A DNA stretch of 26,256 bases. It comes from Planctomycetaceae bacterium UBA6894 (GTDB taxonomy: Bacteria; Planctomycetota; Planctomycetia; Gemmatales; Gemmataceae). The stretch is from contig DKBS01000193.1 in assembly GCA_002451275.1 (NCBI GenBank), positions 1 through 26,256 on the forward strand. The letters are read 5' to 3'. Below the pieces are notes generated by a model, which worked only from the letters and a program-made list of their open reading frames with translations, was not told where the DNA came from and ran no database searches. This document shows, one piece after another, positions 15,446 to 24,317 of this stretch. The position numbers were made by a program, and so were the translations under genes. How positions within the stretch are numbered: position 1 is the first letter of the stretch; each line of letters opens with the position of its first letter.

Positions 15446-17047
15446 ATGTGTTTCCACCCCAGGTTGGTTTCTGCCTTTTTGACTCTGGTTGTCGTGACCA
15501 ACTTCACCGGATTCGCCTCAGGCCAATCCATCCCACCTGCGTTCTCGGCTTACTTCACGACCGATCCGGTGCCCGAGATCAAAATCACCCTTTCCGAAGC
15601 GAGCCTGAAAGCCCTGCGGGAAAAGCAGCGCGAATTCACGGTGTGCAACCTGACCGAAAATGGCAAGGTGTGGCCGGACATGGCCATCAAACTGAAGGGG
15701 GCCGCCGGAAGTTTCCGTGGAATCGATGACCGCCCTGCCCTGACGCTGAACGCGGCGCGCCTGGTGAAGGGGCGCGAATTCCACGGCATGCGCAAGTTCC
15801 ACCTGAACAATTCGGTCCAAGATGGGACATTCCTTCATGAGTTCATTGGGTCGGAATTGTTCCGGCAAGCCGGGTGCCCGGCTGTCCGGGTGGGTTGGGC
15901 CCGATTGAAGATCAACGACCGCGACATGGGGCTGTATGTCCTGAAAGAGGGATTTGACCAAACCTTCCTGGGGCGGTCCTTCGCCAACCCGAAGGGCAAC
16001 CTGTACGACGGCGGCTTTTGCCAGGATCTGGATGCCGCCTTGGAACTGGATGAAGGCCCAGACGCCAAGGAGGCGAATCCTCCTCGCAAGGACCTTCAAG
16101 CCGTGGTGGCCGCCTGCCGTGAGCAGGACACCAGCAAACGAAAAGCGGCCCTCGAAAAGCTGGTCGATCTGGACGCGCTATACACCTTCATGGCGATTGA
16201 ACTGATGCTGTGCCACTGGGACGGCTACACCGGCAACAGGAACAATTACCGGGTGTATTTCGATCCCGCCAACGCTGGGAAAATGCGATTCCTTCCCCAC
16301 GGTATGGACCAGTTGCTGGGCGATATGAATTTCCCCATCTGGGGTGATCCGCCCGCCATGGTGCCCGCAGCCATTATGAAATTCCCCGAGACTCGCCGGG
16401 CCTACCGCGAACGCCTGATCAAACTCCGGCCCCTGTTTGACGAGAAAAACACCGCCGCCATCATCGACAAGGCGATGGCGCGGCTGGGGCCGGCCGCGAA
16501 GGCACAGGGTGGTGAGAACCTGCTGCGCCAGCACACCGAACTGGCCCAGCAGATGAAAAACCGATTGAAAGAGCGGGCGACAAGCCTGAACCGGCTGATC
16601 AAGGAAATCCCCCAGCCCCCCGACCCGCTGGGTTTTGATGCCGCGGGTGTGGCCAGGTTGAATCCGGGCAACTGGTTCCCCCAAAAGGTGACCGAGGACG
16701 CGCGGATTGTCCGCTTGGAAAGTGGCGGGTTTCTGGAAATTGCCGTCGGCCCATCCAAGGATTGCATCGCCTCCTGGCGCAACAAGGTCCTGCTGACGAA
16801 GGGCACTTACCGTCTGGAAATGCGTTTGAAGGTGGAAGGATTCACGGGGGGCGAGGATGGCTCAGCCCTGCGTGTTTCCGGTAGCCGTGACAGCACCAAA
16901 ACCGCCGGCAATTTCGACTGGAAAACCGTGACCCACGAGTTCACCGTGGCCGCGGACAGTCAGGAAATCGTGCTGGTGGCCGAGTACCGTTCCAACGCCG
17001 GGCGCTTGCTCATCGATCCGCAAGCCCGTATCGTCCGAGTGAAATAA
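15446..17047 (+). CDS. Secreted CotH kinase-family protein
   Basis: The protein has 533 residues from ATG 15446, which opens a normal signal peptide (MCFHPRLVSAFLTLVVVT..., cleavage near 26). The in-frame GTG at 15419 lacks a ribosome site and would add nine polar residues before it. The CotH core spans about 40-390. Conserved points are KLKGAAGSFR near 83-91, GLYVLKEGFD (162-171), HWDGYTGNRNNY (257-268), and a final PHGMD with D288, matching the N-x3-N and D-x-D-like metal/ATP residues of CotH kinases. CotH of Bacillus phosphorylates a spore-coat protein; planctomycete homologues are exported and their targets are unknown. Residues about 400-533 form a beta-rich module with alternating strands, perhaps glycan-binding. 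The hydrolase gene starts 28 nt downstream, suggesting an operon. Confidence 0.85.
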   Translation: MCFHPRLVSAFLTLVVVTNFTGFASGQSIPPAFSAYFTTDPVPEIKITLSEASLKALREKQREFTVCNLTENGKVWPDMAIKLKGAAGSFRGIDDRPALTLNAARLVKGREFHGMRKFHLNNSVQDGTFLHEFIGSELFRQAGCPAVRVGWARLKINDRDMGLYVLKEGFDQTFLGRSFANPKGNLYDGGFCQDLDAALELDEGPDAKEANPPRKDLQAVVAACREQDTSKRKAALEKLVDLDALYTFMAIELMLCHWDGYTGNRNNYRVYFDPANAGKMRFLPHGMDQLLGDMNFPIWGDPPAMVPAAIMKFPETRRAYRERLIKLRPLFDEKNTAAIIDKAMARLGPAAKAQGGENLLRQHTELAQQMKNRLKERATSLNRLIKEIPQPPDPLGFDAAGVARLNPGNWFPQKVTEDARIVRLESGGFLEIAVGPSKDCIASWRNKVLLTKGTYRLEMRLKVEGFTGGEDGSALRVSGSRDSTKTAGNFDWKTVTHEFTVAADSQEIVLVAEYRSNAGRLLIDPQARIVRVK

Positions 17048-17075
17048 CGGCCTATTTGCCTCCTGGAGCCACCCG

Positions 17076-18044
17076 ATGAGCCTTTCCTGTCTGCCGCTTG
17101 CTTGTGTCGCGCTGCTTGCGTCTTTTTCGCCGGCCATTCAGCAATCGGCCGACCCGGTCGCGCTGCGGGAACGGGACCTGATTTATGGCCGCAAATACGG
17201 CATGTCCCTCACCATGGACCGGTTCGTGCCCAAATCACCCAACGGCAAGGCGGTTATTCTGGTCATCTCGGGAGGCTGGTTCAGCTCTCCGGAAGCCCTG
17301 TCGATTGATTTTGTCAAACCAATGTGCCGGGCCGGTTACCAGGTCTTCGCGGTGGCCCACGGTAGCCAGCCACGCTTCACCATCCCGGAAATTCTCGATG
17401 ACATGCACCGCGCCACGCGGTGGATTCGCGCCAACGCCAAACGGTTCCAGATCGACCCGGACAACCTGGGCATCTATGGCGGTTCCGCCGGAGGGCATTT
17501 GTCGCTGATGTTGGGCATGGTGCACCGGCCTGGCGACCCCAAGGCAAAAGACCCGGTGGACCGCCAGCCTTCAGGGGTGCAGGCGGTCGGCTGTTTCTTC
17601 CCACCCACCGATTTTCTGAACTGGTCCAAGCCAGACGAGGTGATGCTGGGCAAGCCGCATATCCTCCCGAACATCCCCCCCGCCTTTGATTTCCACAGGC
17701 AGGATCCCAAGACCGGGCAGTTCATCACCATCACCGACCAGGCCGAGCGGGAAAAGATCGGCAAGGCAATCTCGCCCATCACCCATGTGGGCCCCAAATC
17801 TGCCCCGGTGCAATTGGTACAGGGGACCAATGACCTGCTGGTTCCCGATTTCCAGGCCCGCATTTTCGAGACAGCGATGAAGAAGGCTGGGATTCCCTGC
17901 GACCTCATCATCAAGGAAGGGGGCGGCCACGGCTGGCAGGGCATGGACAAGGATGTCGACAACTTCGCGAAATTCTTCGACAAGCACCTGGGTGTGGAGA
18001 AGGCGGCAGCCGGGAATGCCCCCGAGAAAAAGCAGAAGGACTGA
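17076..18044 (+). CDS. Secreted alpha/beta hydrolase, BD-FAE-like esterase
   Basis: The 322-residue protein has a signal peptide (1 to about 24). The oxyanion-hole region is VISGGWF (63-69), and the nucleophile elbow is YGGSAGGH with S137. The acid D253 lies in QGTNDLLVP and H285 in GGGHGW. This set and the length match the bacterial feruloyl/acetyl esterase-like (BD-FAE, DUF1749-like) group of prolyl-oligopeptidase-related hydrolases. It probably de-esterifies a sugar or small ester outside the cytoplasm; the substrate is not deducible. The C-terminal tail is Lys-rich (EKKQKD). It lies 28 nt after the CotH-type gene on the same strand and converges with the hydrolase at 18115. Confidence 0.87.
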   Translation: MSLSCLPLACVALLASFSPAIQQSADPVALRERDLIYGRKYGMSLTMDRFVPKSPNGKAVILVISGGWFSSPEALSIDFVKPMCRAGYQVFAVAHGSQPRFTIPEILDDMHRATRWIRANAKRFQIDPDNLGIYGGSAGGHLSLMLGMVHRPGDPKAKDPVDRQPSGVQAVGCFFPPTDFLNWSKPDEVMLGKPHILPNIPPAFDFHRQDPKTGQFITITDQAEREKIGKAISPITHVGPKSAPVQLVQGTNDLLVPDFQARIFETAMKKAGIPCDLIIKEGGGHGWQGMDKDVDNFAKFFDKHLGVEKAAAGNAPEKKQKD

Positions 18045-18114
18045 GCAGACCTGCCTAGCAGGGAGAAAGCTCGGTGCTCGAGCCGAAATATAGGGTCTTT
18101 TGTCGATCCGTTTC

Positions 18115-19140
18115 CTACAACCGGCACACCAACCAATCCACCACCCGCTGTTCGGCCCAACTGAGGGGCGATTTGGTCCGGCCAAAATATCCCAGGTGCC
18201 CGCCCCCGGCTGTGAGTTCCAGATGCAGGTGGGTCGGGTGCTTTTGGGTGCGAGCCAGCTCGGCCAAGGGATCTATGGTGACTACCGGATCATCCGCAGA
18301 CGCGACTATCAACGCGGGGATGGGCATATCCACCAGGCGGTGGGCGGTGGCGTTTTCGCTGTAGTACTCCTCGCTGGAGGCGTAGCCATTCAGGGGAGCG
18401 GTCACCATGTCGTCGAATAACCGCAAGGTGCCCCGTTTGGGCAGCTCGATCTGGGGAAGGTCGGGAAAGAGTTGGCGGCGTTTGTGCCAGTCGTTTCGCA
18501 AATCCTTGTAAAAAACCCGGTCATATATACGAAAGCGGCCGCTGCAAACCCGCCGCACACAGGCCAAAGGATCGACAGGCGGGCACACCGCCGCCACCGC
18601 CATCAGTTGGGGCAATGCAGGCCCCCCCGCCTCAAGGGCCAACTTCAGCGCGATATTGCCACCCAGGGAAAAACCCACCACCGCCAGCGGGGATTCACCC
18701 GAGTTGGCGAGAAACGCCTGGGCGGCATGGAGGATGTCCCTGGAACGCCCGACATGGTACAGCTTGCGGGCCAACGCAAAGCCATCCCCGGCACCGCGCA
18801 GGTCCACACGCCCCACACGCCAGCCGCGTTGAAACAATTCCGAGGCCACGCGGACCACATGGGATGATTTGTTGGATCCGGTCAACCCGTGCAGCAACAG
18901 GACACAGGGATCCCCCTGTTTCCAGATTTCCGGTGTGGATACATGCACCAGAAGGCGGTCGCCATCCCCCAGGTCCACCACCAACGGGTCAGCCGGCGGC
19001 GCTGCGACTCGGTCACGCCGGTAGTATCCATAAAGCGTCTGGAGGTGTCCGCCCCGCAGAAACCAGGGATTGGTGAATGATCGAAGATCAGCCGGAAAAG
19101 AGGCTGGCTGGGCGGGGCTTTCATTTTCCAGCGGTGGCAT
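18115..19140 (-). CDS. YheT-like (UPF0017) alpha/beta hydrolase
   Basis: The 341-residue cytoplasmic protein begins with the family hallmark NPWFLRGGHLQTLYGYYRR (24-42). It has LLLHGLTGSN (81-90), the nucleophile motif VVGFSLGGN with S158, candidate acid D284 in ASADDPV, and H315 in GGGHLGYFG. These match the YheT/ABHD1-3 group. Related eukaryotic proteins act on phospholipids, while the bacterial role is unknown. No signal peptide is visible. It is divergent from the agmatine deiminase-type gene, sharing an upstream region at 19141-19261. Confidence 0.9.
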   Translation of the reverse strand: MPPLENESPAQPASFPADLRSFTNPWFLRGGHLQTLYGYYRRDRVAAPPADPLVVDLGDGDRLLVHVSTPEIWKQGDPCVLLLHGLTGSNKSSHVVRVASELFQRGWRVGRVDLRGAGDGFALARKLYHVGRSRDILHAAQAFLANSGESPLAVVGFSLGGNIALKLALEAGGPALPQLMAVAAVCPPVDPLACVRRVCSGRFRIYDRVFYKDLRNDWHKRRQLFPDLPQIELPKRGTLRLFDDMVTAPLNGYASSEEYYSENATAHRLVDMPIPALIVASADDPVVTIDPLAELARTQKHPTHLHLELTAGGGHLGYFGRTKSPLSWAEQRVVDWLVCRL

Positions 19141-19261
19141 TGTGTGGCCTACTTGCCATGCCCTAGCAGGTAACCTGATAAAAGTTACTGGTGAGAAAGT
19201 TTACACCACACTTTTACCCCATGCCGGGCCCGGGAACACACTCGTGACGCAAGTGAAGCCC

Positions 19262-20311
19262 ATGCTTGAAGATACGCTACTTTGGCCCGCCGAATGGGAA
19301 CAGCACAAGGCCACTTGGCTGGCCTGGCCGCACCAAAAAGCGGACTGGCCAGGCAAATTCGCGCCCATCCCCTGGGTATGGGGCGAGATCGTGCGGTGGA
19401 TTTCGCGGGTGGAGACCGTGCGCCTGTTGGTTCCATCGGGTCAAACCGAATCGGTACGCACCCTTCTCAACGATGTGCAGGCTGACCTGAAGCAGGTCGA
19501 ACTACTCGAATTGCCCACAGACCGGGTGTGGCTACGGGACTCGGGTGGTCAAACCGTTCGGGTGGCAGGTGGCGGGCGCGCCCTGGTGCGCTGGAAATTC
19601 AACGCCTGGGCCAAATACCGCAACCACAAGAAAGATGCCGAGGTGGCCGGATTTATGGCCAAACATCTTGGCCTGGAGGAAGTGCAGGCCTTGGACCCTG
19701 CCAAGGGCGCGAAGCCGGTGGTTCTGGAGGGGGGCTCCATCGACGCCGATGGCGAGGGCACGCTGCTCACCACCGAGGAGTGCCTGCTCAGCGAAGTGCA
19801 GCAGCGCAATAAAAACCTGGACCGGGCGGGATACGAGGCCGTTTTCCGCCGTTATTTGGGAATCCGGCACACCATCTGGCTGGACAAGGGGATTGTGGGG
19901 GATGACACCCACGGGCACGTGGATGACCTGGCCCGTTTCGTGGGCCCCGCACGGGTGGTCTGCGCCCGCGAGCCGAACAAGGCAGACCCCAACCACGCCC
20001 TGCTGGAATTGAATATCCGCCGCCTGCAAGAGGCCCGGGACGCTCAGGGACGGAAGCTGGAAGTGATTGATCTGCCCATGCCCGAACCGGTGGTGTTCCA
20101 GGGCCAGCGCCTGCCGGCAAGCTACGCCAACTTCTACATAGCCAACGACCTGGTGCTGGTACCGACCTTCAATGACCCGGCGGACCAGCGTGCCCTTGGC
20201 ATCCTTGCCGAACAGTTCCCCGGCCGCAAAGTGGTGGGGATTCACGCGGTTGACCTGGTCTGGGGGCTGGGCACCCTGCACTGCCTCAGCCAGCAGGAAT
20301 CGGCTGCTTGA
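19262..20311 (+). CDS. Agmatine deiminase / peptidylarginine deiminase-family protein
   Basis: The protein has 349 residues from ATG 19262. The frame is open to 19070 but overlaps the divergent gene there, and GTG 19253 is a close alternative. Guanidino-modifying fold markers are all present: WPAEWEQHKATWLAWP at the N-terminus; WLRDSGG with D93; VLEGGSI with E156; GDDTHGHVDDLARF with H217 and H219; and the catalytic Cys C341 in GLGTLHCLSQQ at the C-terminus. These match agmatine deiminase, which turns agmatine into N-carbamoylputrescine and ammonia on the way to putrescine. No carbamoylputrescine amidase or arginine decarboxylase is adjacent, so free-arginine or peptidyl-arginine deimination cannot be excluded. 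Length agrees with AguA (about 350-370). Confidence 0.92.
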   Translation: MLEDTLLWPAEWEQHKATWLAWPHQKADWPGKFAPIPWVWGEIVRWISRVETVRLLVPSGQTESVRTLLNDVQADLKQVELLELPTDRVWLRDSGGQTVRVAGGGRALVRWKFNAWAKYRNHKKDAEVAGFMAKHLGLEEVQALDPAKGAKPVVLEGGSIDADGEGTLLTTEECLLSEVQQRNKNLDRAGYEAVFRRYLGIRHTIWLDKGIVGDDTHGHVDDLARFVGPARVVCAREPNKADPNHALLELNIRRLQEARDAQGRKLEVIDLPMPEPVVFQGQRLPASYANFYIANDLVLVPTFNDPADQRALGILAEQFPGRKVVGIHAVDLVWGLGTLHCLSQQESAA

Positions 20312-20609
20312 CCAAGCGGTCGTAGGCTGGTCCACCTGTACCGGTTGTGCCATTTGGCAAAGCCTTGCGTTTTGGCGGGGCAGCCCCCTACCACCGAACC
20401 AGATGACCCAGTTGGCAATGGTCGCGCAGCGGGCATGACCAGCCCGCACGGAACCCCCCTCAAGGTTGAGGCGGTGCCGGAGCATCAGGAACTTTTACCC
20501 CGTCATCACCCGCCGCCAAACCCGCCGATACCTCCTGTGGCGCATGCAAGCGCATGGAGCGTGAACCGGATCCCCATCCGGTTCCGCCCCACACCGGAGG
20601 ATTGACACC
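20312..20609 (+). other. Intergenic leader region of the YTV gene
   Basis: About 300 nt carry no gene I can support. The notable element is a perfect 9-bp hairpin GAACCGGAT-cccc-ATCCGGTTC (20563-20584). It ends 11 nt before the ribosome binding site GGAGG (20596-20600) of the gene at 20610. It has no T-run, so it looks more like a leader structure or protein-binding palindrome than a terminator. Smaller palindromes (GCCA-tt-TGGC, CTCAA-gg-TTGAG) are probably chance. Confidence 0.5.
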
Positions 20610-22490
20610 ATGTCTCACCCACTGCCCCGCTTGGGCGCCTTGCTGCTGGCGTTGGCCGGCGCGTTGGCCCCCACCTCATCCGCCAGGGCATCGCACTGCG
20701 GAGCCGGAAGCTATTCCGTCTGCTCCGAGGTCTGCGGTGATCCCTGCTCGTTCAGCAAGGTGTGCATGGTTTTCCGTCCCCGTTATCAACTGGTGTGGGA
20801 CACGGTGGTCGAAAAGCGCTGGCAGACCTGTTACCAGACCGTCACCGAAACCGTGCTGAAGGATGTGCAGCGCACCTGCTGGCAGGTGGAGGAGCAGACC
20901 TGCATGCGTCCGCGCACCCGCACGGTCTGCAAGACGGTGGAAGAAACCTTCATGAAGCCGGTGCAGACGACCTGCTACAAGGACTGCGAGTACACCGTTC
21001 GCCGCCCGATCACCCGGGTGATCCAGAAGCCGGTCACCGAAACCTGCTCGTACCCGGTGACCGAGGTCTGTTACCGCGATTGCGAATACACCGTCTGCCG
21101 CAAGATTCCGGAGACCACGATCCGCGAGGTGCGCGAGGTGCGCCATCGTCCTGTTCGCGAGGTGACCACGCGCGTGGTGAGCGGCCAAGTGCCAGGCTGC
21201 GTGCGTGAGCAGGAAGTGCGCGAGGTGTGCGAGACCCGGTGCGTGCCGGTGTGCGAGACGGTGATCAAGGAGTGCCAGTATGTGGTGCGACGGAGGGTGT
21301 GCGAGGACGCCGTACGTACCGTGATGTGCAACGAATGGCGCACCGAGACCGAGACACGCTTCAAGAAAGTCTGCCGGGTGGAAAAGGTGCCGGTGAGCTG
21401 CTGCAAGCCGGTCGAACGCAAGCGGGTGGAATGGGTGACGGAGCGTTACTGCGTGCCGGGCAGGAAAATGGTCACCTGGCAGCGCGACCCCGCCTCGTTC
21501 AGCTTCGACCCCTGCACCATGAAGGGCGCCTGCGACCCGGGCCGGCTGGTCAAATGCGAGGTCCAGTGCCCCGACGAGATCCGTTGCCGCCGCGTGCCGC
21601 GCGTGGTCACCTGCTGCGAGATGGTGCCCGTGACACGGTATGAGCGCCATGTCATCGAGGAAGAGGTGCCCTACACCGTTTGCCGCAAGGTGAGGGTGCA
21701 GGTGTGCAAACAGGTCCCGGTGAAGGTGGCCCGGCTGGTGGAGGAGGTTTGCACCAAGCAGGTTCCCATGACGGTGCGCCGCATGGTTCCCGAAACCTTC
21801 ACCCGCCAGGTGGTGGTAAACAAGGTGCGCCAGGTCCGCGGGGCCTATGTGGACAAGAAGGGCGTCGGCCATCCCAACCCGTTTTTGGGCCGCAGGTTCG
21901 TGGAGGGAGCCTGCTGGGAGAAGACCCTGACCTGCGTGAAAAAGCGTATCGTCTCCGAGGAAACAGTGCGTCAGGTGCCCTGCGTGAACTACCGGGTCGT
22001 GATGGAAAAAAGGGTCAAGCAAATCCCCTACACCGTGTGCCGCATGGAACAACGCACCAAGACCCGGATGGTGAACTGCAAGGTGACCGAGGTGGTGGAG
22101 GAAACCAAGACCCGCCGCATCCCCTACACCGTGTGCAACCTGGTGCCCTGCAGCCGCACCCGGGTGGTGAAGGAGAAGGTGTGCGAGATGGTGCCCTACA
22201 CCGTGAAGGTGCCGGTGCCTGTCACCTACACCGAGCAGATCGAGTGCGTGGTGAAGAAACGCGTGCCGGTGTGCGTGGAAAAGGACGTGTGCGTGCGGAA
22301 GCTGCGCCTGGACCCGGTGTGCCAAGACCCTTGTCTGAAGGGCTTGATGCACCGGGTGCAACCGGCTGACCCGGCCCGCGGGTACCAGGCGCCCCAGGGA
22401 GCTCAGGCCCCCTACGCGCAGGCTCCCAAGGGCCAGTCCCCCATCCGGCAGGCCCCCATCACCAAGTTGTCTTTCACCCAGACGCAATAA
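20610..22490 (+). CDS. Cysteine-rich YTV-repeat surface protein of planctomycetes
   Basis: The 626-residue protein has a signal peptide (1 to about 27, ending SSARA) and about 49 Cys (8%), unusual for a bacterial protein. It is built from degenerate beta-like repeats of alternating Val/Thr/Arg/Lys/Glu with the motif [EP]YTV[CRK]. YTV occurs at 128, 160, 355, 474, 506 and 530; two intervals are exactly 32 residues. The family matches the YTV-domain proteins reported from planctomycete cell-wall fractions, where cysteine cross-linking is suspected. An insertion (about 285-330) and a loop (410-435) break the repeats. The tail (585-626) is Pro/Gln/Ala-rich without cysteine. GGAGG precedes ATG 20610 by 9 nt. 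The gene is followed by a hairpin and then by the exosortase/TPR pair. Confidence 0.85.
   Translation: MSHPLPRLGALLLALAGALAPTSSARASHCGAGSYSVCSEVCGDPCSFSKVCMVFRPRYQLVWDTVVEKRWQTCYQTVTETVLKDVQRTCWQVEEQTCMRPRTRTVCKTVEETFMKPVQTTCYKDCEYTVRRPITRVIQKPVTETCSYPVTEVCYRDCEYTVCRKIPETTIREVREVRHRPVREVTTRVVSGQVPGCVREQEVREVCETRCVPVCETVIKECQYVVRRRVCEDAVRTVMCNEWRTETETRFKKVCRVEKVPVSCCKPVERKRVEWVTERYCVPGRKMVTWQRDPASFSFDPCTMKGACDPGRLVKCEVQCPDEIRCRRVPRVVTCCEMVPVTRYERHVIEEEVPYTVCRKVRVQVCKQVPVKVARLVEEVCTKQVPMTVRRMVPETFTRQVVVNKVRQVRGAYVDKKGVGHPNPFLGRRFVEGACWEKTLTCVKKRIVSEETVRQVPCVNYRVVMEKRVKQIPYTVCRMEQRTKTRMVNCKVTEVVEETKTRRIPYTVCNLVPCSRTRVVKEKVCEMVPYTVKVPVPVTYTEQIECVVKKRVPVCVEKDVCVRKLRLDPVCQDPCLKGLMHRVQPADPARGYQAPQGAQAPYAQAPKGQSPIRQAPITKLSFTQTQ
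22023..22136 (+). repeat. Direct repeats encoding IPYTVC in the YTV gene
   Basis: The 18-mer ATCCCCTACACCGTGTGC is identical at 22023-22040 and 22119-22136, spaced 96 nt (32 codons). Related copies lie near 21667 and 22193. The identity at third positions suggests recent unit duplication or gene conversion. Confidence 0.75.
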
Positions 22491-22517
22491 CGCTTGGCGC
22501 ACCTTTGAATGCAGCGT

Positions 22518-22554
22518 TTTCCCCCTCCCAGACCGGAGGGGGAAAGCCTTTTCA
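22518..22554 (+). terminator. Hairpin terminator after the YTV gene
   Basis: TTTCCCCCTCC (22518-22528) pairs perfectly with GGAGGGGGAAA (22535-22545) over a 6-nt loop, followed by GCCTTTTC. The T-run is short, so some read-through into the exosortase gene is possible. Confidence 0.65.
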
Positions 22555-22680
22555 AGCTGCTGCAAACCCGTTGACCAACAGAACAAACGCCGGGACAATG
22601 TGCTATCAAAGGATTAGATGTCGTTTAACGGGTGATGGCATGTCCCAGCCCGCCCGGAAAGTTGTTTGGAGCAGATCACC

Positions 22681-24315
22681 TTGTCCCAATCCCCTTCCCT
22701 TGCCCCGCCCGGAGTTGGCTCCGTCGGCGGAGCCGCCTGGATAGGTCCCTGGCTGAAATTGTGGCTGCCGGTACTGGTTTGTCTACCTTTGGCCGGCATT
22801 TTCATGCTTGGCCTGCTGAATCGGCCCGATTATGAGTTTTTCCCGCTGCATCTGGGAGCCGTGGGCCTGCTGATGTACCTGCGCTCGCAGGACCTGGGTG
22901 AACTCACGCCCAGCGACAAGCCCCAACTGAACTGGCTCTTTTGGATTTGGTGGCTTGCGGTGGTGGGTTGTTCCGTCCTGGCGCTGGAGCGTTTCAGCTT
23001 TCTGCTGGCGATTGCCGGGCTGGTGCTGGTGACCCTGCGGCTGGGAGGCAGACGGTTGCTGAAGGCCTGGTGGCCCTGCGCGCTGCTGCTGTTATGGATG
23101 GTGCCGCCCCCCTTCGGCATTCTCGATTGGCTGGTCCAGCGCCTGCAGGGTCTGGCGGTGCGGGCCTCGCACCACCTGTTGATGCTGGGGGGCATATTGC
23201 ATGGCATTTCCGGCCATACCTTGTATCTGCCCAACCAATCGCTTTTTGTGTCCGAGGCGTGCAGCGGTGTGCGGTCGCTGGTGACCCTGGGCGCTTTTTC
23301 TTCCATCTGGTCCTTGTTCCTCAACCGCGGCTGGATCCATGGCCTTTTGCTGGTCATGCTGTCGATGGGTTGGGTGTTGGTTCTCAACGCGCTGCGGATT
23401 TTCGTGATCACCTGGGCCGCCACCCACAACATTGATCTGCTGAACGGTTGGCCCCACACTGCAATCGGGCTGGTGATGTTCGCCCTGGGCGTGGGCCTGA
23501 TCGGTTCCACCGACGCGCTTTTGAGCCTGATCCGTTCGGTGGTCCGCACCCTGCTGCCGGAAAGGCGGAAAACCCTGGGCACGCTGGCCGGTAATGCCGC
23601 TGCCGCCCATCCCACGACCTGGCCGGGGGCCGAATCGATCGGTTGGGGCCCCATCCGGACGGCGGCGCTCATCGGCGTGCTGGTGCTGCAGGTGGTGGCA
23701 GCGGGCATGGTGCTGTTCCATGACCGGGTGCCATGGCAGGCCGGCAGCCACCTGCCCCTGCTGGAGGGTGTGATGCCCCAGCAGGTGGCCGGCTGGAAAA
23801 ATGAATTCGGGCCGAAGCAGCAGCAGTCACAAGGCATGCTGGCTTTGGATGTGGTGTCGCAGCAGTGGGTTTTCACCAAGGGCCCCATCAAGGCCATCGT
23901 CAGCATGGATGACCATTTCCCCGGCTGGCATCCGCTGATGGACTGCTACGACTTCTCCGGCTGGAAGCGGCTGGCGGTTTGGGCGGAGGATCCGCCCACC
24001 GGCAAGCGGCACATCGCGGCTTACCAGAAATCACTCGACGAGAACGGCTTCCTGGTGTTCGGCCTGCTCAACCAGCACGGCGAATGGATCGGACGGCCCG
24101 AATTCCTGCTGCGGTACTGGTACACCTTTGTGAACCACATGAAGGGGGTCTGGCTTGGTTCGGATATCGGCGGAACCGAGGCCTTGACGCGGCAGGTTCA
24201 GGTGTTTGTGGAGTCCCCCTTCCCGCTGAGCAATGCAGCGCGCGAGGACGTGATGCGGCTGTTCGAGGGCGTGCGGGAGGTTCTTCAACCGCGACTTTGG
24301 CCGGAGGGCAAATAA
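22681..24315 (+). CDS. Exosortase (planctomycete XrtU-like)
   Basis: A polytopic membrane protein of about 544 residues. The core (about 20-285) has about eight TM helices and the three exosortase signatures: SEACSGVRSL with catalytic C194, LNALRIFVIT with R239, and GWPHTAIG with H259 (numbered from TTG 22681). Exosortases cleave C-terminal sorting tags and pass exported proteins on to the envelope. A further TM near 325-345 leads to an exported domain (about 350-540) resembling the EpsI/DUF3485 partner that is often separate. TTG 22681 is preferred because GGAG (22668-22671) is 9 nt before it; TTG 22666 is in frame but would contain that site. No ATG is available near the N-terminus. The TPR gene begins 3 nt after its stop, so the two are translationally coupled. 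XrtU assignment is by context and resemblance. Confidence 0.88.
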   Translation: MSQSPSLAPPGVGSVGGAAWIGPWLKLWLPVLVCLPLAGIFMLGLLNRPDYEFFPLHLGAVGLLMYLRSQDLGELTPSDKPQLNWLFWIWWLAVVGCSVLALERFSFLLAIAGLVLVTLRLGGRRLLKAWWPCALLLLWMVPPPFGILDWLVQRLQGLAVRASHHLLMLGGILHGISGHTLYLPNQSLFVSEACSGVRSLVTLGAFSSIWSLFLNRGWIHGLLLVMLSMGWVLVLNALRIFVITWAATHNIDLLNGWPHTAIGLVMFALGVGLIGSTDALLSLIRSVVRTLLPERRKTLGTLAGNAAAAHPTTWPGAESIGWGPIRTAALIGVLVLQVVAAGMVLFHDRVPWQAGSHLPLLEGVMPQQVAGWKNEFGPKQQQSQGMLALDVVSQQWVFTKGPIKAIVSMDDHFPGWHPLMDCYDFSGWKRLAVWAEDPPTGKRHIAAYQKSLDENGFLVFGLLNQHGEWIGRPEFLLRYWYTFVNHMKGVWLGSDIGGTEALTRQVQVFVESPFPLSNAAREDVMRLFEGVREVLQPRLWPEGK

Positions 24316-24317
24316 CC

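Noticed and set aside
18069..18083. GCTCG-gtgct-CGAGC hairpin between convergent hydrolase genes
   Set aside because: The stem is only 5 bp with no T-run on either side, too weak to call a terminator.
19070..19261. 5' extension of the agmatine deiminase frame
   Set aside because: It overlaps the divergent hydrolase and its upstream region. The family N-terminus (WPAEWEQHKATWLAWP) begins within 10 residues of ATG 19262.
20676..22598. A 640-codon open frame on the minus strand covering nearly the whole YTV gene, rich in His and Leu
   Set aside because: It mirrors the Val/Thr/Cys-rich repeats of the plus-strand gene and arises from GC-rich third positions. The plus-strand protein has a signal peptide, ribosome site and recognised repeats; the minus frame has no recognisable domain.
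23979..24317. 5' extension of the TPR frame into the exosortase gene
   Set aside because: It overlaps the exosortase coding region in another frame; ATG 24318 with GGAGG is a good start and opens a membrane anchor.
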